A DNA stretch of 18,064 bases from Gammaproteobacteria bacterium (GCA_021151835.1 JAGKWO010000061.1:1-18064); one strand, 5' to 3'; shown: positions 1 through 8,082, counted from the stretch's first letter. Notes: generated by a model from the sequence alone, not told the origin. Numbers and translations are program-made.

Positions 1-69
1 CGGTACCGCCGCCACAGCGCAATTGGCTTTATTAGCCCTGAGTGCTTTGAGGCAAAAAATGTATGTTAG
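1..69 (+). pseudogene. C-terminal end of the upstream reading frame of a split AAA ATPase gene
   Basis: Frame 1 is open from the window edge to a TAG at 67-69 and reads ...AIGFISPECFEAKNVC. It then stops just where the long ATPase frame (63-1142) takes over in the -1 frame. The ATPase frame has stops at 33-35, 39-41 and 48-50, so it cannot extend leftwards. AAA_21/OLD-like ATPases carry a Walker A P-loop some 100-250 residues before the signature motif, and no P-loop is present downstream. The upstream part of the gene is therefore probably this frame, broken by a frameshift near the A6 run at 54-59. Frame 2 is also open here, so the assignment rests on the feel of the peptide and is tentative. 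Confidence 0.4.
54..60 (+). other. A-AAA-AAT heptamer, possible -1 slippage site or homopolymer error
   Basis: Read in frame 1, the bases form GC(A AAA AAT), which fits the X-XXY-YYZ pattern of -1 frameshift sites. A slip here would move translation directly into the ATPase frame, continuing ...AKKCMLVN. A simple indel in the A6 run or a sequencing error would give the same appearance and is more likely a priori. Confidence 0.3.
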
Positions 70-1142
70 TTAACTGTCCGATGTTGGCGGTAGGGATCAT
101 ATCAGAAATCCTGCATAACGCGTCATACATACTTAATAAGCAATACTCTGCTTTCAATATGCATACTGCATCTGGAAAGAAATTTATTGGAGTGGAGTCG
201 AGTGGCTTAAGATATTCTGCGCTTAGCATGAGTGCGGGTGAGCAAAAAATATTCCATATACTTCAAATAGTATTTCGAGCGAAAAAAAACTCTCTGATTT
301 TAATAGATGAAATAGACCTTCTTCTGCATGACGGTGCCATGAAGAGATTGGTGGAGGTAATTTGTGCTAGAGCAACGGATAAAAATCTACAGGTTATTGC
401 CACTACGCATCGTGAAAGTATTATTGATCAAGAGCATATGGTTAACATAAGACACATTATAATTAAGTCAGGTAAGTCTTTATGTTTTAACGAAACAAAA
501 CCTGATGCAATTACTCGTCTTACTGGTAATCAGCCTAGACCAATTGAGGTTTTTGTTGAAGACGATCTCGCTTTGTCGATAATAAAAAAATTAGCTGCGG
601 AGCTGGGTGGGACAAAATATGTTTCTATCCAAAGATATGGCGCTGCTATTAACTGCTTTACAACTATTAGTGGTCTGCTTTTGGGTGGAGAGAGTTGCGA
701 TAACTCATTATTTGTAATAGATGGAGACGTATTCAGAACAGACGAAGAAAAACAGGATCGCATAAATAAAATACTGACAGGAGATGACACAAGATCAGTA
801 AGATATCGAGAAATTGCACTTCAAAAGATTTGTCAGTTTTCCATCCCAGATAATACTAATCCTGAGAAATATCTTCATTCCTTGATTGTTGCAATGGATG
901 GTGTGGCCAATGCTGAACATTTGGAGATCATTGAGTGCGCTAGAGACATACAAGCCGTCAATGACGACCATAAATACATTGAAGATTTAATTTCGAGGCT
1001 TGATTGGGGTAAGAGCGTGGGGTTCGCCAAAGTTATTGACTTGGTTGCGTTGTCGGATCAATGGGCTGCATATGTGTTAGATGTAAAAGTATGGATGGAG
1101 AAAAAAATACGAGCAAGCATGGAGCTACCTTCAAGTAGCTAA
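63..1142 (+). pseudogene. OLD-like AAA ATPase/TOPRIM protein, C-terminal part, lacking Walker A
   Basis: The 359-residue frame holds the second half of an ABC/SMC-like (AAA_21-type) ATPase. It has a signature loop SMSAGEQ (residues 55-61), a Walker B LILIDE with acidic pair D82/E83, and a switch histidine in ATTH (H116). A TOPRIM-like segment follows, with FVEDD (E166) and VIDGDV (D220, D222), the layout of OLD-family nucleases and related phage-defence effectors. The P-loop and N-terminal half are absent, and in-frame stops lie immediately upstream. The listed ATG at 63 lacks a convincing ribosome binding site, so this is read as the distal part of a frameshifted gene, not a complete gene. 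Codon use is AT-rich compared with the core genes. A role in anti-phage defence is inference from the family, since no partner gene is visible. If frame 1 upstream joins by programmed slippage, the gene could still be functional. Confidence 0.65.
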
Positions 1143-1307
1143 AATATAACAACTGCATGTTGTGGATCTGCTCTCTGGTGCGTTCCAGGCCAGCAGCAAA
1201 TACGGGCACTCGTGCACCCTTTTCGTTAGTGTTTGCCTTGGCCGAAAGCAGTAATAAACCGTAAACACATATTTAACAAGGTCTTGAGCCATTGAGGCTA
1301 ATTCATA

Positions 1308-1424
1308 AAAAACCATACCAGGCGAGGGAAAAAAGAGCGATTGGGATTTCTTCATGATATGCATAAAGATGGTTATAGCCCTGAGCAAATTGCGGATGCC
1401 GCTGCCTGCGGGTACAACCCTTAG
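1308..1424 (+). pseudogene. Possible decayed coding remnant (HDMHKDGYSPEQIADA peptide)
   Basis: An open stretch from after a TAA (1305-1307) to a TAG at 1422-1424 encodes a peptide with natural-looking composition, including LHDMHKDGYSPEQIADA near its end. It has the look of a helical tail, perhaps of a helix-turn-helix or transposase-like protein. No ribosome binding site or plausible complete start is present. I do not recognise the family. It may equally be chance. Confidence 0.2.
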
Positions 1425-1427
1425 GGG

Positions 1428-1455
1428 TTTGTGCGTATTTATTGCGGTATATAAT
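1428..1455 (+). promoter_or_regulatory. Candidate sigma-70 promoter for the cold-shock/excalibur gene
   Basis: A perfect TATAAT (1450-1455) is preceded by TTTGTG (1428-1433) at a 16-base spacing. Transcription would start near 1461, about 50 bases before the ATG at 1512. The -35 box is poor, so this rests mainly on the -10 match. Confidence 0.35.
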
Positions 1456-1511
1456 GGTGTGGCTTTGCTGGATGCATATAAATCGCGTTATATCTTGGGG
1501 CTGAGAAGGCT

Positions 1512-2060
1512 ATGCGAAATAGAGGAATCCTTACTAAGTGGAATGATGACCGAGGTTTTGGCTTCATAAAGCATAGCGAAACTGAAACGATTTTTATTCA
1601 CATATCTGCTGTGCAGCTAATGCCGCGACGCCCTAAAGAAGGTGACATACTTTTCTATGACATCATTCAGGACTCAGCAGGAAAGAAAAAAGCAGCAAGC
1701 GTAACGATTGAGGGGCTGGAAGAAACTATCCATCGAGCAAAAAATTCAAGGGATAAAAATCCGCCTATTTTTAGCTATCCCTTAGTTTTATTTATTATTG
1801 TTTTTTCTATATTGGCTTACTACCTTAAAACACATTATTTTAGTGATAATGATCACGCTTCAACTAACCTATTACCTCAAGAAAACGTAAGGGATATCGA
1901 AGTTGATAAGGTGGAGCGAACATTTATCTGTCAAGGTAAAACCTACTGTTCTCAAATGACCTCTTGCGAGGAAGCCAGGTTGTATCTTGAAAACTGCCCG
2001 AACCAAAATACTGATGGCGATGGAGACGGTGAGCCTTGTGAAAGTCAGTGGTGCAATTGA
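1512..2060 (+). CDS. Cold-shock domain, transmembrane and excalibur domain protein
   Basis: The 182-residue protein joins three parts. Residues 1-65 form a cold-shock (OB-fold) domain with the nucleic-acid binding motifs RGFGFIKH (14-21) and IFIHISAV (27-34). Residues 87-106 are a single hydrophobic membrane segment. Residues 139-182 form an excalibur calcium-binding domain with the acidic loop DGDGDGEPCE (D168, D170, D172) and cysteines 140, 146, 152, 162, 176 and 181. The expected topology is a cytoplasmic RNA/DNA-binding head tethered to a periplasmic calcium-binding, disulfide-rich tail. GAGAAGG lies just 2 bases before the ATG, so the true pairing is with bases slightly further upstream. 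The domain identities are clear. The function of the combination, perhaps calcium-responsive control of RNA at the membrane, is not established and is only inferred. Confidence 0.85.
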   Translation: MRNRGILTKWNDDRGFGFIKHSETETIFIHISAVQLMPRRPKEGDILFYDIIQDSAGKKKAASVTIEGLEETIHRAKNSRDKNPPIFSYPLVLFIIVFSILAYYLKTHYFSDNDHASTNLLPQENVRDIEVDKVERTFICQGKTYCSQMTSCEEARLYLENCPNQNTDGDGDGEPCESQWCN

Positions 2061-2138
2061 GTAAGCATTGCCAGATGCTTTGGTAAAACTCCATCCCCTG
2101 TTGGGTGTTTACATGTAAAGAACAGTCTTCGTTTTTAG

Positions 2139-2235
2139 TCAATCAACTACCAAGAATATGCCCATTAAAGCCTTCCGTTTGATTCAATTCAATCTTTCCT
2201 TATTCAGACGAACTAATAGATATCAACATGAAATT
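2139..2235 (+). repeat. Dispersed repeat, copy 1
   Basis: About 92 bases from CTACCAAG to GAAATTTAT match 7990-8082 at roughly 85% identity by hand alignment. The best block is TTGATTCAA followed by AATCTTTCCTTATTCAGACG. Similarity also extends a little to the left (CAATCAA). The copy lies just after the stop of the cold-shock/excalibur gene. It is not flanked by recognisable terminal inverted repeats. Confidence 0.85.
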
Positions 2236-2262
2236 TATGTGAAATTTTCATTGATTACATAG
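2158..2262 (+). CDS. Possible small protein (34 aa) encoded in repeat copy 1
   Basis: ATG at 2158 opens a 34-codon frame. Its first 27 residues match the frame in the second copy of the repeat at all but four positions, with shared segments RLIQ, NLSLFRRT and RYQHEIY. Both copies stay open with no indel, and about half of the differing codons are synonymous. The ribosome binding site is poor. It could be a real small basic protein, the relic of a gene start, or a chance frame in a repeat. Confidence 0.25.
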   Translation: MPIKAFRLIQFNLSLFRRTNRYQHEIYVKFSLIT

Positions 2263-2338
2263 AGGATTTTTGGGTGGGGGTAGTTAAGGAATAACTTAGC
2301 TATCACCATTGGTTTATCGAGATACAGTGTCGATCAGG

Positions 2339-3118
2339 TTAAAAATGCCAGTCTGTCGATTTTTTAAGCCTCTCAATAGATGTCGCTAGCGAGAGTGCAT
2401 TTTCATATGCACTGCCCATCGTATTATTAAAATACACATAGACGCGTTTACCCTGCATGCATGCGTTAAAAATCTGTTGTGAATATCGTCTGATAGTATC
2501 TTCATCGTAACTGCCATTATATTTTCCGGTCGGCCCGTGGAAACGAAGATAAATAAAATCGTTAGCGGTGTGGTCTGCCGGTGTCTGTGAGCCAGGCATA
2601 TCGTGGGCCACCAAGGAAGCTTGGTGCTCCGCCAACATTTTATAGGTGTTGCTGTTATACCAACTGTTATGCCTCACTTCGACTGCCAAGTCCCACTCAT
2701 GATCGTTTTGCAGCGATTCGATTTGATCAAGTATTTTGCGCACATTGTTAAAATAGTTGGATGTTATGCTGGCGGGGAACTGAATTAGCAACGCGCCTTT
2801 CTGTTCATTAAGGTGGTTAATTGCATTCATAAAGGCATTTAGCAAATCGGTATTAAAATCGAGATGTTTTGCATGGGTGATGTCACGTGATAATTTAACC
2901 GTGAATTTAAAATTATTATCAACATCGTTTTTCCATTTAGAAAATGTTCTCGCTTTTGGGGTTTTATAAAATGAACTATTTAATTCCAACGAATTAAAAA
3001 TAGAACTGTAGTAACGCAAGCGGCTACTCGATGCATAGGGAGGGGGAAAGTCTTTCTTATTAACCGGCAATACCAACCCACTGGTACCAATGTATACGCG
3101 GGGCGATTTTTCGTTCAA
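2339..3118 (-). CDS. DUF72 (YecE-like) family protein
   Basis: The sequence matches the DUF72 family, which adopts a TIM-barrel fold. Near its start is RVYIGTSG, followed by a segment YYSSIFNSLELNSSFYKTP, then FKFTVKLSRDITH, ALLIQFPAS, LAVEVRHNSWY and IYLRFHGPTGKYNGSY, all typical of the family. It has 259 residues from the proposed TTG start at 3118, which has a GGAG 8 bases upstream. An ATG at 3253 would add 45 residues that do not resemble the family and precede the usual N-terminus, so the shorter form is preferred. The biochemical function of the family is unknown. The gene points away from the receptor operon, and the two upstream regions face each other. Confidence 0.85.
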   Translation of the reverse strand: MNEKSPRVYIGTSGLVLPVNKKDFPPPYASSSRLRYYSSIFNSLELNSSFYKTPKARTFSKWKNDVDNNFKFTVKLSRDITHAKHLDFNTDLLNAFMNAINHLNEQKGALLIQFPASITSNYFNNVRKILDQIESLQNDHEWDLAVEVRHNSWYNSNTYKMLAEHQASLVAHDMPGSQTPADHTANDFIYLRFHGPTGKYNGSYDEDTIRRYSQQIFNACMQGKRVYVYFNNTMGSAYENALSLATSIERLKKSTDWHF

Positions 3119-3304
3119 TGTCGAATCTCCGGGGCTCGTCGCCCTGAACCCATCTAACACGCTGATTTGCGTACCTATGAATAGGACATTACACGGATGA
3201 CAAGTTCCTCTCCTGAAATAGGTGTGTATTAATGGTCGCGATCCATGCCACACAGCTACATCCTGTTGATACCGTTTAACCTTCTCACGGGGTTCTCCTC
3301 AATA

Positions 3305-3333
3305 TTGCGACTCAACGGTGATGTATTTAAGAT
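3305..3333 (+). promoter_or_regulatory. Candidate sigma-70 promoter of the receptor operon
   Basis: TTGCGA (3305-3310) and TAAGAT (3328-3333) are separated by 17 bases. This places a start near 3340 and a leader of about 70 bases before the receptor ATG at 3414. The match is moderate and made by eye. Confidence 0.35.
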
Positions 3334-3413
3334 TCACCCCGTAAAATACGTTGAACCAGCTTCTTTATCCCTCACATGGAATGTGTCCTTGGAAAATATC
3401 TTGGGCATTGATT

Positions 3414-5393
3414 ATGAAAATGTCTTTTTTCGGCAACCCTGCCCAAACCGGTGGGTTTGTGCGTTCGCAATTCAAAATATCCCTCTGCATCTTGTCGCTT
3501 CTTACAACGTTAAGTGCCCATGCGGAGGAGGTGAGGCGCGGTGTTTTGGCTGACCTTTCGCTGGAAGAGCTTTCGTCACTGCCCGTCATTTCTGTATCTA
3601 AATCTGCAAAGCCGGTCTCGGAGGCAAGCGCCTCTATTTTTGTTATTACTAATGATGATGTAGAGAATGCAGGTTCCGTATCACTCCCTGAAGCCTTGCG
3701 GCTCGCTCCGAACTTGCAGGTCGCTCGGGTAGATGCGCGCAATTACGCCATTACGGCGCGTGGCTTTAATAATCCCTTTGAAAATAAATTGCTGGTGATG
3801 ATTGATGGTCGAACGGTCTATTCGCCGTTATTTTCCGGCGTGTACTGGGATGCGCAGGACGTTGTGCTGGAAGATTTAGAGCGTATTGAGGTTGTGAGTG
3901 GGGCTGGTGGAACCCTGTGGGGCGCAAACGCGGTCAATGGCGTTGTCAATATCGTGACCCGTTCTGCCGCTGAAACCCAAGGCGAGCTAATATCCCTGGG
4001 GGCGAGTAACCATGAACAATATGCCAGTGCGCGTTACGGCGGTGCCCTTGGCGGCGACACTGGCGGGCATTACCGGGTGTATGTGAAGCGCGCTCAGCAT
4101 GACGACACTCATGCGGAAAATGGAACATCAACAAACACAGGTTTTGGCCGAACGCAAACGGGTTTTCGCATGGACTGGGATCAGGGGAGTGACGAATTTA
4201 CCCTCCAGGGTGACGCTTACTCGGGCCGGTTACATCAGACGGGTACTGAGGATATTAAAATATCCGGTGCAAATATCCTGGCGCGTGGTGGTTGGCAGCT
4301 GGCTGGTTCGACCTTGGCTGATTCAAAGTTGACCTTGCAGGCGTATCTTGACCATACCCAGCGTGACCAGCCCACTGCATTCGCGCAGAAAATGAATACC
4401 TGGGATATTGAACTCCAACATGAGCTTCCTCTCGGTAAATATCAAAACATTGTTTGGGGCGCAGGTTACCGATACATCACAGATCGAATTGATAATGATC
4501 AAAATTTTGCCTTTCTCCCTGGCGATGTGAATAGATCCTGGCGAAATATTTTTGTGCAGAATGAAATCAATATTACTGACGACGTCCAGCTGACTATCGG
4601 TAGTAAGTGGGAGGACAATCCTTATACCGGGCTGGAATCCATGCCAGGAATTAAATTGGGATGGGAGCCGGATTCTACCAAGTTAGTGTGGACCAGTTTA
4701 TCTCGCGCAGTTCGTTCTCCATCGCGAATAGATCGCGACCTGTACGCACCCACAAATCCCCCGATTATTGATGGCGTTCCCCAATACGCTGTGGGCGGTG
4801 GGCCCAATTTTGTATCGGAAATTGCAGAAGTATTTGAAATGGGATATCGCAGCCAGCCGGTTGCCCGGGTGTCCTGGTCGATAACCGCGTTTTACAGTAA
4901 ATATGACGATCTGCGTACGCTTGAACTGAACGCGCCGGGGCCGGGTTTGGTATTTAAAAATATGGCTGAAGCCGACACCTATGGAATGGAAGTGTGGGGG
5001 AGTTGGCAGCCTTTTATCGATTTGCGTTTGCATGGAGGACTAGCGCTCCAAAAAATCGATATTGAACTTGAACCGGGTAGTATGGATTTTTCAAATACCA
5101 CGGGCCTGGCAAGCGGTGATCCCGACTACTCTTCAATAATCCGGTCTACTTACACGATCCGCGATGATGTAGAACTGAATGCAACCCTGCGTCATGTCGC
5201 GGAGGTAGAGGGTTTTGACCTCCCTCATTACACCACTCTCGATGTACACCTATCCTGGGCGGTAAGCTCAACCCTTGATATATCTATTATTGGCCAGAAC
5301 CTAGTGGATAACCATCATAGTGAATTCGGTGCGGCACCTGGCCGTAGCGAATTTGAACGCTCCATTTTTGCCAAGCTTGTTTGGGGGCTGTAA
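3414..5393 (+). CDS. TonB-dependent receptor-type outer membrane protein
   Basis: This is a 659-residue outer-membrane beta-barrel with a plug domain. From the ATG at 3414 a signal peptide is visible, with hydrophobic core at about residues 22-34 and likely cleavage after SAHA (37). The plug follows, with features of the family: FVITNDDVENAG, LPEALRLAPNLQVARV, YAITARGFN, LLVMIDGRTVYSPLFSG, and LERIEVVSGAGGTLWGANAVNGVVNIVT. The rest is alternating barrel strands up to a C-terminal LVWGL. The mature N-terminus begins with a LADLSLEELSSLPV segment common in receptors encoded beside YfiR proteins and histidine kinases. No clear TonB box and no N-terminal signalling domain are evident. An upstream ATG at 3351 would add 21 residues before the signal peptide and is less likely. 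The ligand cannot be deduced. The YfiR gene begins 4 bases after its stop, so the two are surely co-transcribed. Confidence 0.9.
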   Translation: MKMSFFGNPAQTGGFVRSQFKISLCILSLLTTLSAHAEEVRRGVLADLSLEELSSLPVISVSKSAKPVSEASASIFVITNDDVENAGSVSLPEALRLAPNLQVARVDARNYAITARGFNNPFENKLLVMIDGRTVYSPLFSGVYWDAQDVVLEDLERIEVVSGAGGTLWGANAVNGVVNIVTRSAAETQGELISLGASNHEQYASARYGGALGGDTGGHYRVYVKRAQHDDTHAENGTSTNTGFGRTQTGFRMDWDQGSDEFTLQGDAYSGRLHQTGTEDIKISGANILARGGWQLAGSTLADSKLTLQAYLDHTQRDQPTAFAQKMNTWDIELQHELPLGKYQNIVWGAGYRYITDRIDNDQNFAFLPGDVNRSWRNIFVQNEINITDDVQLTIGSKWEDNPYTGLESMPGIKLGWEPDSTKLVWTSLSRAVRSPSRIDRDLYAPTNPPIIDGVPQYAVGGGPNFVSEIAEVFEMGYRSQPVARVSWSITAFYSKYDDLRTLELNAPGPGLVFKNMAEADTYGMEVWGSWQPFIDLRLHGGLALQKIDIELEPGSMDFSNTTGLASGDPDYSSIIRSTYTIRDDVELNATLRHVAEVEGFDLPHYTTLDVHLSWAVSSTLDISIIGQNLVDNHHSEFGAAPGRSEFERSIFAKLVWGL

Positions 5394-5396
5394 ACG

Positions 5397-6008
5397 TTGC
5401 GAGCACATCGAACAGGATCATTTGAGCCAGCTTTTAATTGGCGAGCCACTTGGGCCAAAGGCAGGTGGTTGCCAGCGGCATTGTTCGTGTGCGCATTTTG
5501 TATCACTTTGCATGGAAAGGCACGCGCTGGTGAGCTTTTGCTGGATTACCAGGTTAAAGCTGCGATGGTGTATAAATTTCTGGGCTACAGCACATGGCCT
5601 GATAATCGCTTTTCGGGTCCGCAGTCACCTTACCGGATATGGGTAATGGGTTCTGGTGAGATAAAAAATGAGCTGGAAGGGATCGTTGCGCAGCGTGTGA
5701 TCAATGGTCGTTCCATAGAAATCTATTCCGCGAAAACCGTCGACCAGATTAAAGATGCCCATCTGGTTTTTGTATCGCATAAAAGGGAAGCATTGTTACC
5801 TGCACTGATTCTGCAGGCGAGAAAAGATGCGTTCATTATTGTTACTGAAAGCGAAAATGGTTTGTCCAATGGCAGCACGATTAACCTAAGGTTGGTCGAT
5901 AATAAAATTCGCTTCGAAATCTCACTACAAAGCGCAAAAGAAAATAACATTACATTTAGTTCCCGCTTGTTAGCTATCGCGATCTCCATCAAAGGGGCGC
6001 AGGATTAA
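5397..6008 (+). CDS. YfiR family (DUF4154) periplasmic protein
   Basis: A 203-residue secreted protein of the YfiR/DUF4154 family. After a hydrophobic segment at about 24-40 and likely cleavage after KARA (44), the mature part shows YQVKAAMVYKFLGYSTWP (51-68), a central IWVMGSGEIKNELE, AHLVFVSHKRE, FIIVTESENGLSNGSTINL and RFEISLQSAKENNITFSSRLL. These are the family's conserved blocks. YfiR of Pseudomonas restrains the diguanylate cyclase YfiN in the periplasm. The chosen start is TTG at 5397, four bases after the receptor stop and about 9 bases after a G-rich stretch. A TTG at 5469 (residue 25) would give a more conventional signal peptide, so the start is uncertain. The stop overlaps the kinase ATG by one base, indicating translational coupling. 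It probably modulates that kinase. Confidence 0.85.
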   Translation: MRAHRTGSFEPAFNWRATWAKGRWLPAALFVCAFCITLHGKARAGELLLDYQVKAAMVYKFLGYSTWPDNRFSGPQSPYRIWVMGSGEIKNELEGIVAQRVINGRSIEIYSAKTVDQIKDAHLVFVSHKREALLPALILQARKDAFIIVTESENGLSNGSTINLRLVDNKIRFEISLQSAKENNITFSSRLLAIAISIKGAQD

Positions 6009-7888
6009 TGCGTAATTTCATTAAAAATTCCATTGCCAACAAATTGATGCTGGCCATTATGGCAACAACGTTTGTTGCTTTGTTTTCTCTTATTGCTGCC
6101 GTACTCATCTATGATGTGCGAACCTATGAGGATGCTGCGATAAAAGACCTTATGACCCAAGCCAATGTTATCGCGGAAATTAGTGCGCCTGCGATTGAAT
6201 TTACTGACCCTGTTTCCGCTACCGAAAACCTACAGGCCTTACGAACACGCCCCTCTATTCTGGGCGCATCTATCTTTACGATGGAAGGGAGTGAGTTTGC
6301 AAAATATGGGGTGGATAACAACCGGGGTGAGACCTGGCCTGGTGTTGCGGAAGGTCGTGAAGGTTTTCGCATAGAGAAGGACACCATATATGCGTGGCAA
6401 ACTATCGCACGAAACGGAGAAACCTTAGGTTTTGTTTACATTGTTGCAAAATATGGGTTGCGTGAGCGCTTAACAAGCTACCTCATCATTCTTATGAGTG
6501 GAATGTGTGGGAGCCTTGTGTTAGCGCTGCTTATTGCCATCTGGCTTCGTGGGGCGCTAACCAAGCCAATTGTTGCTGTCACCAGCGTAGCCATGAAAGT
6601 CATGCAAACACGCGACTTCTCATTGCGGGCAAAAAAATTCACGAACGATGAAATCGGTGTACTTACCGATGCCTTTAATGACATGTTAACCGAAGTCGAA
6701 CGTCAAACAACTGCGCTGGAACAATCCAACCGTTCATTGGCCCATGAAATGTCCGAGCGAATTGCGGCGGAAACGGCGCTGCGTCGTGCGGATGCGCGCA
6801 AAGACGAATTCCTCGCAACACTCGCGCACGAGCTGAGAAACCCACTCGCGCCACTCAGCAATAGCCTGGAGATTTTGCGGGTAGTTAAGGATAGACCCGA
6901 TTTGACCGAAAATGCCCATACCGTTATGGATCGGCAATTAAAACAAATGGTGCGCTTAGTGAATGATTTGCTGGACGTTTCCCGTATTAATACCGGAAAG
7001 CTGGCGATCGCCAGGGAATGTATCGATATTCAATCCGTTATCCGTGACGCCTTGGAGTCCTGCGAACCGCTAATTAAATCTTATGGCCACACCTTGACTG
7101 TCGATTTGCCAGAAACCCCTGTTTATATAAATGCAGACCCGTTGCGTCTTGCCCAGGTTTTTTCAAATATTCTCAATAACGCAGCTAAGTATACGGATCA
7201 TGGCGGTCACATCTCCGTAGATGTCAATGTCGCTCATGAATATGCGACTGTAGGTATCAGGGATAACGGCATAGGTATTGCGCCCGACATGTTGGGGAAT
7301 ATTTTTGAGATGTTCACCCAGGTGGATCAATCCCTTGAGCGGGCTCACGCCGGATTGGGTGTTGGCTTGGCGTTGGCAAAACATTTGGCGGAATTGCACG
7401 GCTACCCGCTTCATGCTGAAAGCGAAGGGGTGGGCAAGGGCAGTGTATTCATCCTGCGAGTGGACCTGGTTTCTGCTGAAGGGCAACCTGCTGAGGAAAA
7501 ATTAGATGTGGCGATGACCACCGCTAGCAAGCGCATAATGATTGTTGATGATAACGCAGATTACGCAACGAGCATGGAGGCATTGCTTGAAACCATGGGC
7601 AATAAAGTTCGTGTTGCGCACGACGGTTTTTCCGCATTGGATATCGCCCGTGAATTTATTCCAGACATTGCTTTTCTTGATATTGGAATGCCTGGGATGA
7701 GTGGGCATGAATTAGCGATACGATTGCGGGGTTTACCTAACATGGAGAAATTGATCCTAATTGCTGTAACCGGGTGGGGCCAGGAAAGGGATTTTCGAAT
7801 GTCGCGCGAGGCGGGGTTTAATCATCATCTGGTTAAACCCGTCCAGCTGGCGCAGCTCATTAAAATAATTAATGAGAGTTTTCCTTAG
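6008..7888 (+). CDS. Hybrid histidine kinase with CHASE8-like sensor, HAMP, HisKA, HATPase and receiver
   Basis: A 626-residue inner-membrane hybrid kinase. Membrane segments at about 13-37 and 154-178 flank a periplasmic sensor of roughly 115 residues that resembles CHASE8 domains (VIAEISAPAIEFTDPVSATENLQALRTRPSI). A HAMP region (180-235) and a short coiled coil follow. The HisKA H-box is FLATLAHELRNPLAPL with phospho-acceptor His274. The ATPase shows NILNNAAKY, DNGIGIAP and GLGVGLALAKHLAE. The receiver (about 508-622) has D514/D515, phospho-acceptor D558 in LDIGMPGM, T in AVTG, and K610. All catalytic residues are present. There is no HPt or DNA-binding output, and no separate response regulator in the window, so the phosphate route is unknown. 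A CHASE8 region is also the YfiR-regulated input of YfiN. The adjacency therefore suggests control of this kinase by the upstream YfiR protein (inference). Confidence 0.92.
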   Translation: MRNFIKNSIANKLMLAIMATTFVALFSLIAAVLIYDVRTYEDAAIKDLMTQANVIAEISAPAIEFTDPVSATENLQALRTRPSILGASIFTMEGSEFAKYGVDNNRGETWPGVAEGREGFRIEKDTIYAWQTIARNGETLGFVYIVAKYGLRERLTSYLIILMSGMCGSLVLALLIAIWLRGALTKPIVAVTSVAMKVMQTRDFSLRAKKFTNDEIGVLTDAFNDMLTEVERQTTALEQSNRSLAHEMSERIAAETALRRADARKDEFLATLAHELRNPLAPLSNSLEILRVVKDRPDLTENAHTVMDRQLKQMVRLVNDLLDVSRINTGKLAIARECIDIQSVIRDALESCEPLIKSYGHTLTVDLPETPVYINADPLRLAQVFSNILNNAAKYTDHGGHISVDVNVAHEYATVGIRDNGIGIAPDMLGNIFEMFTQVDQSLERAHAGLGVGLALAKHLAELHGYPLHAESEGVGKGSVFILRVDLVSAEGQPAEEKLDVAMTTASKRIMIVDDNADYATSMEALLETMGNKVRVAHDGFSALDIAREFIPDIAFLDIGMPGMSGHELAIRLRGLPNMEKLILIAVTGWGQERDFRMSREAGFNHHLVKPVQLAQLIKIINESFP

Positions 7889-7902
7889 CTTTCTTTAGCT
7901 AA
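7885..7902 (+). other. Small hairpin at the end of the kinase gene
   Basis: TTAGCT and AGCTAA form a six-base stem with a six-base loop spanning the stop codon. It lacks a strong GC stem and a long T run, so its role as terminator is doubtful. Confidence 0.25.
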
Positions 7903-7989
7903 CACGTAAGTTGAGCATTGCTGCAACCTACTTACATACCGACGTCCGCTCTTAGCCAGTAGCAGTCAATAAACCTTTTTTCAATCAAT

Positions 7990-8082
7990 TAACTACCGAG
8001 ACTATGCCTATGAAAGCCGTTCGTTTGATTCAATCAAATCTTTCCTTATTCAGACGAACCAGAAGGTATCAGCATGAAATTT
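7990..8082 (+). repeat. Dispersed repeat, copy 2
   Basis: Matches copy 1 (2139-2235) over about 92 bases at roughly 85% identity, in the same orientation, ending at GAAATTTAT in both. Outside this block the two sites are unrelated. Both copies sit shortly downstream of a plus-strand gene. Confidence 0.85.

Larger units (their letters stand above)
1143..1511 (+). other. Gene-poor interval with a possible coding relic and promoter
   Basis: No convincing gene lies between the ATPase fragment and the cold-shock/excalibur gene. The open frames on both strands are short, cysteine-rich or lack start signals. The two things that can be named are a protein-like relic ending at 1424 and a TATAAT promoter candidate at 1450-1455. 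Both are listed separately. Confidence 0.6.

Noticed and set aside
63..1142. Assignment to a specific defence system such as PARIS or Gabija
   Set aside because: An ATPase plus TOPRIM-like tail is shared by several systems. No partner gene or P-loop half is visible to decide between them.
1131..1388. 85-residue open frame on the minus strand
   Set aside because: Cysteine- and aromatic-rich composition, no ribosome binding site and no recognisable domain. It overlaps the end of the ATPase frame and is probably chance.
3245..3553. 102-residue plus-strand frame at the receptor start
   Set aside because: It overlaps the receptor in a different frame and reads through its signal peptide region. 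The receptor frame has clear domain support.
3365..3742. 125-residue minus-strand frame inside the receptor
   Set aside because: Antisense shadow of the plug domain with Ser/Thr-rich composition typical of reversed coding sequence.
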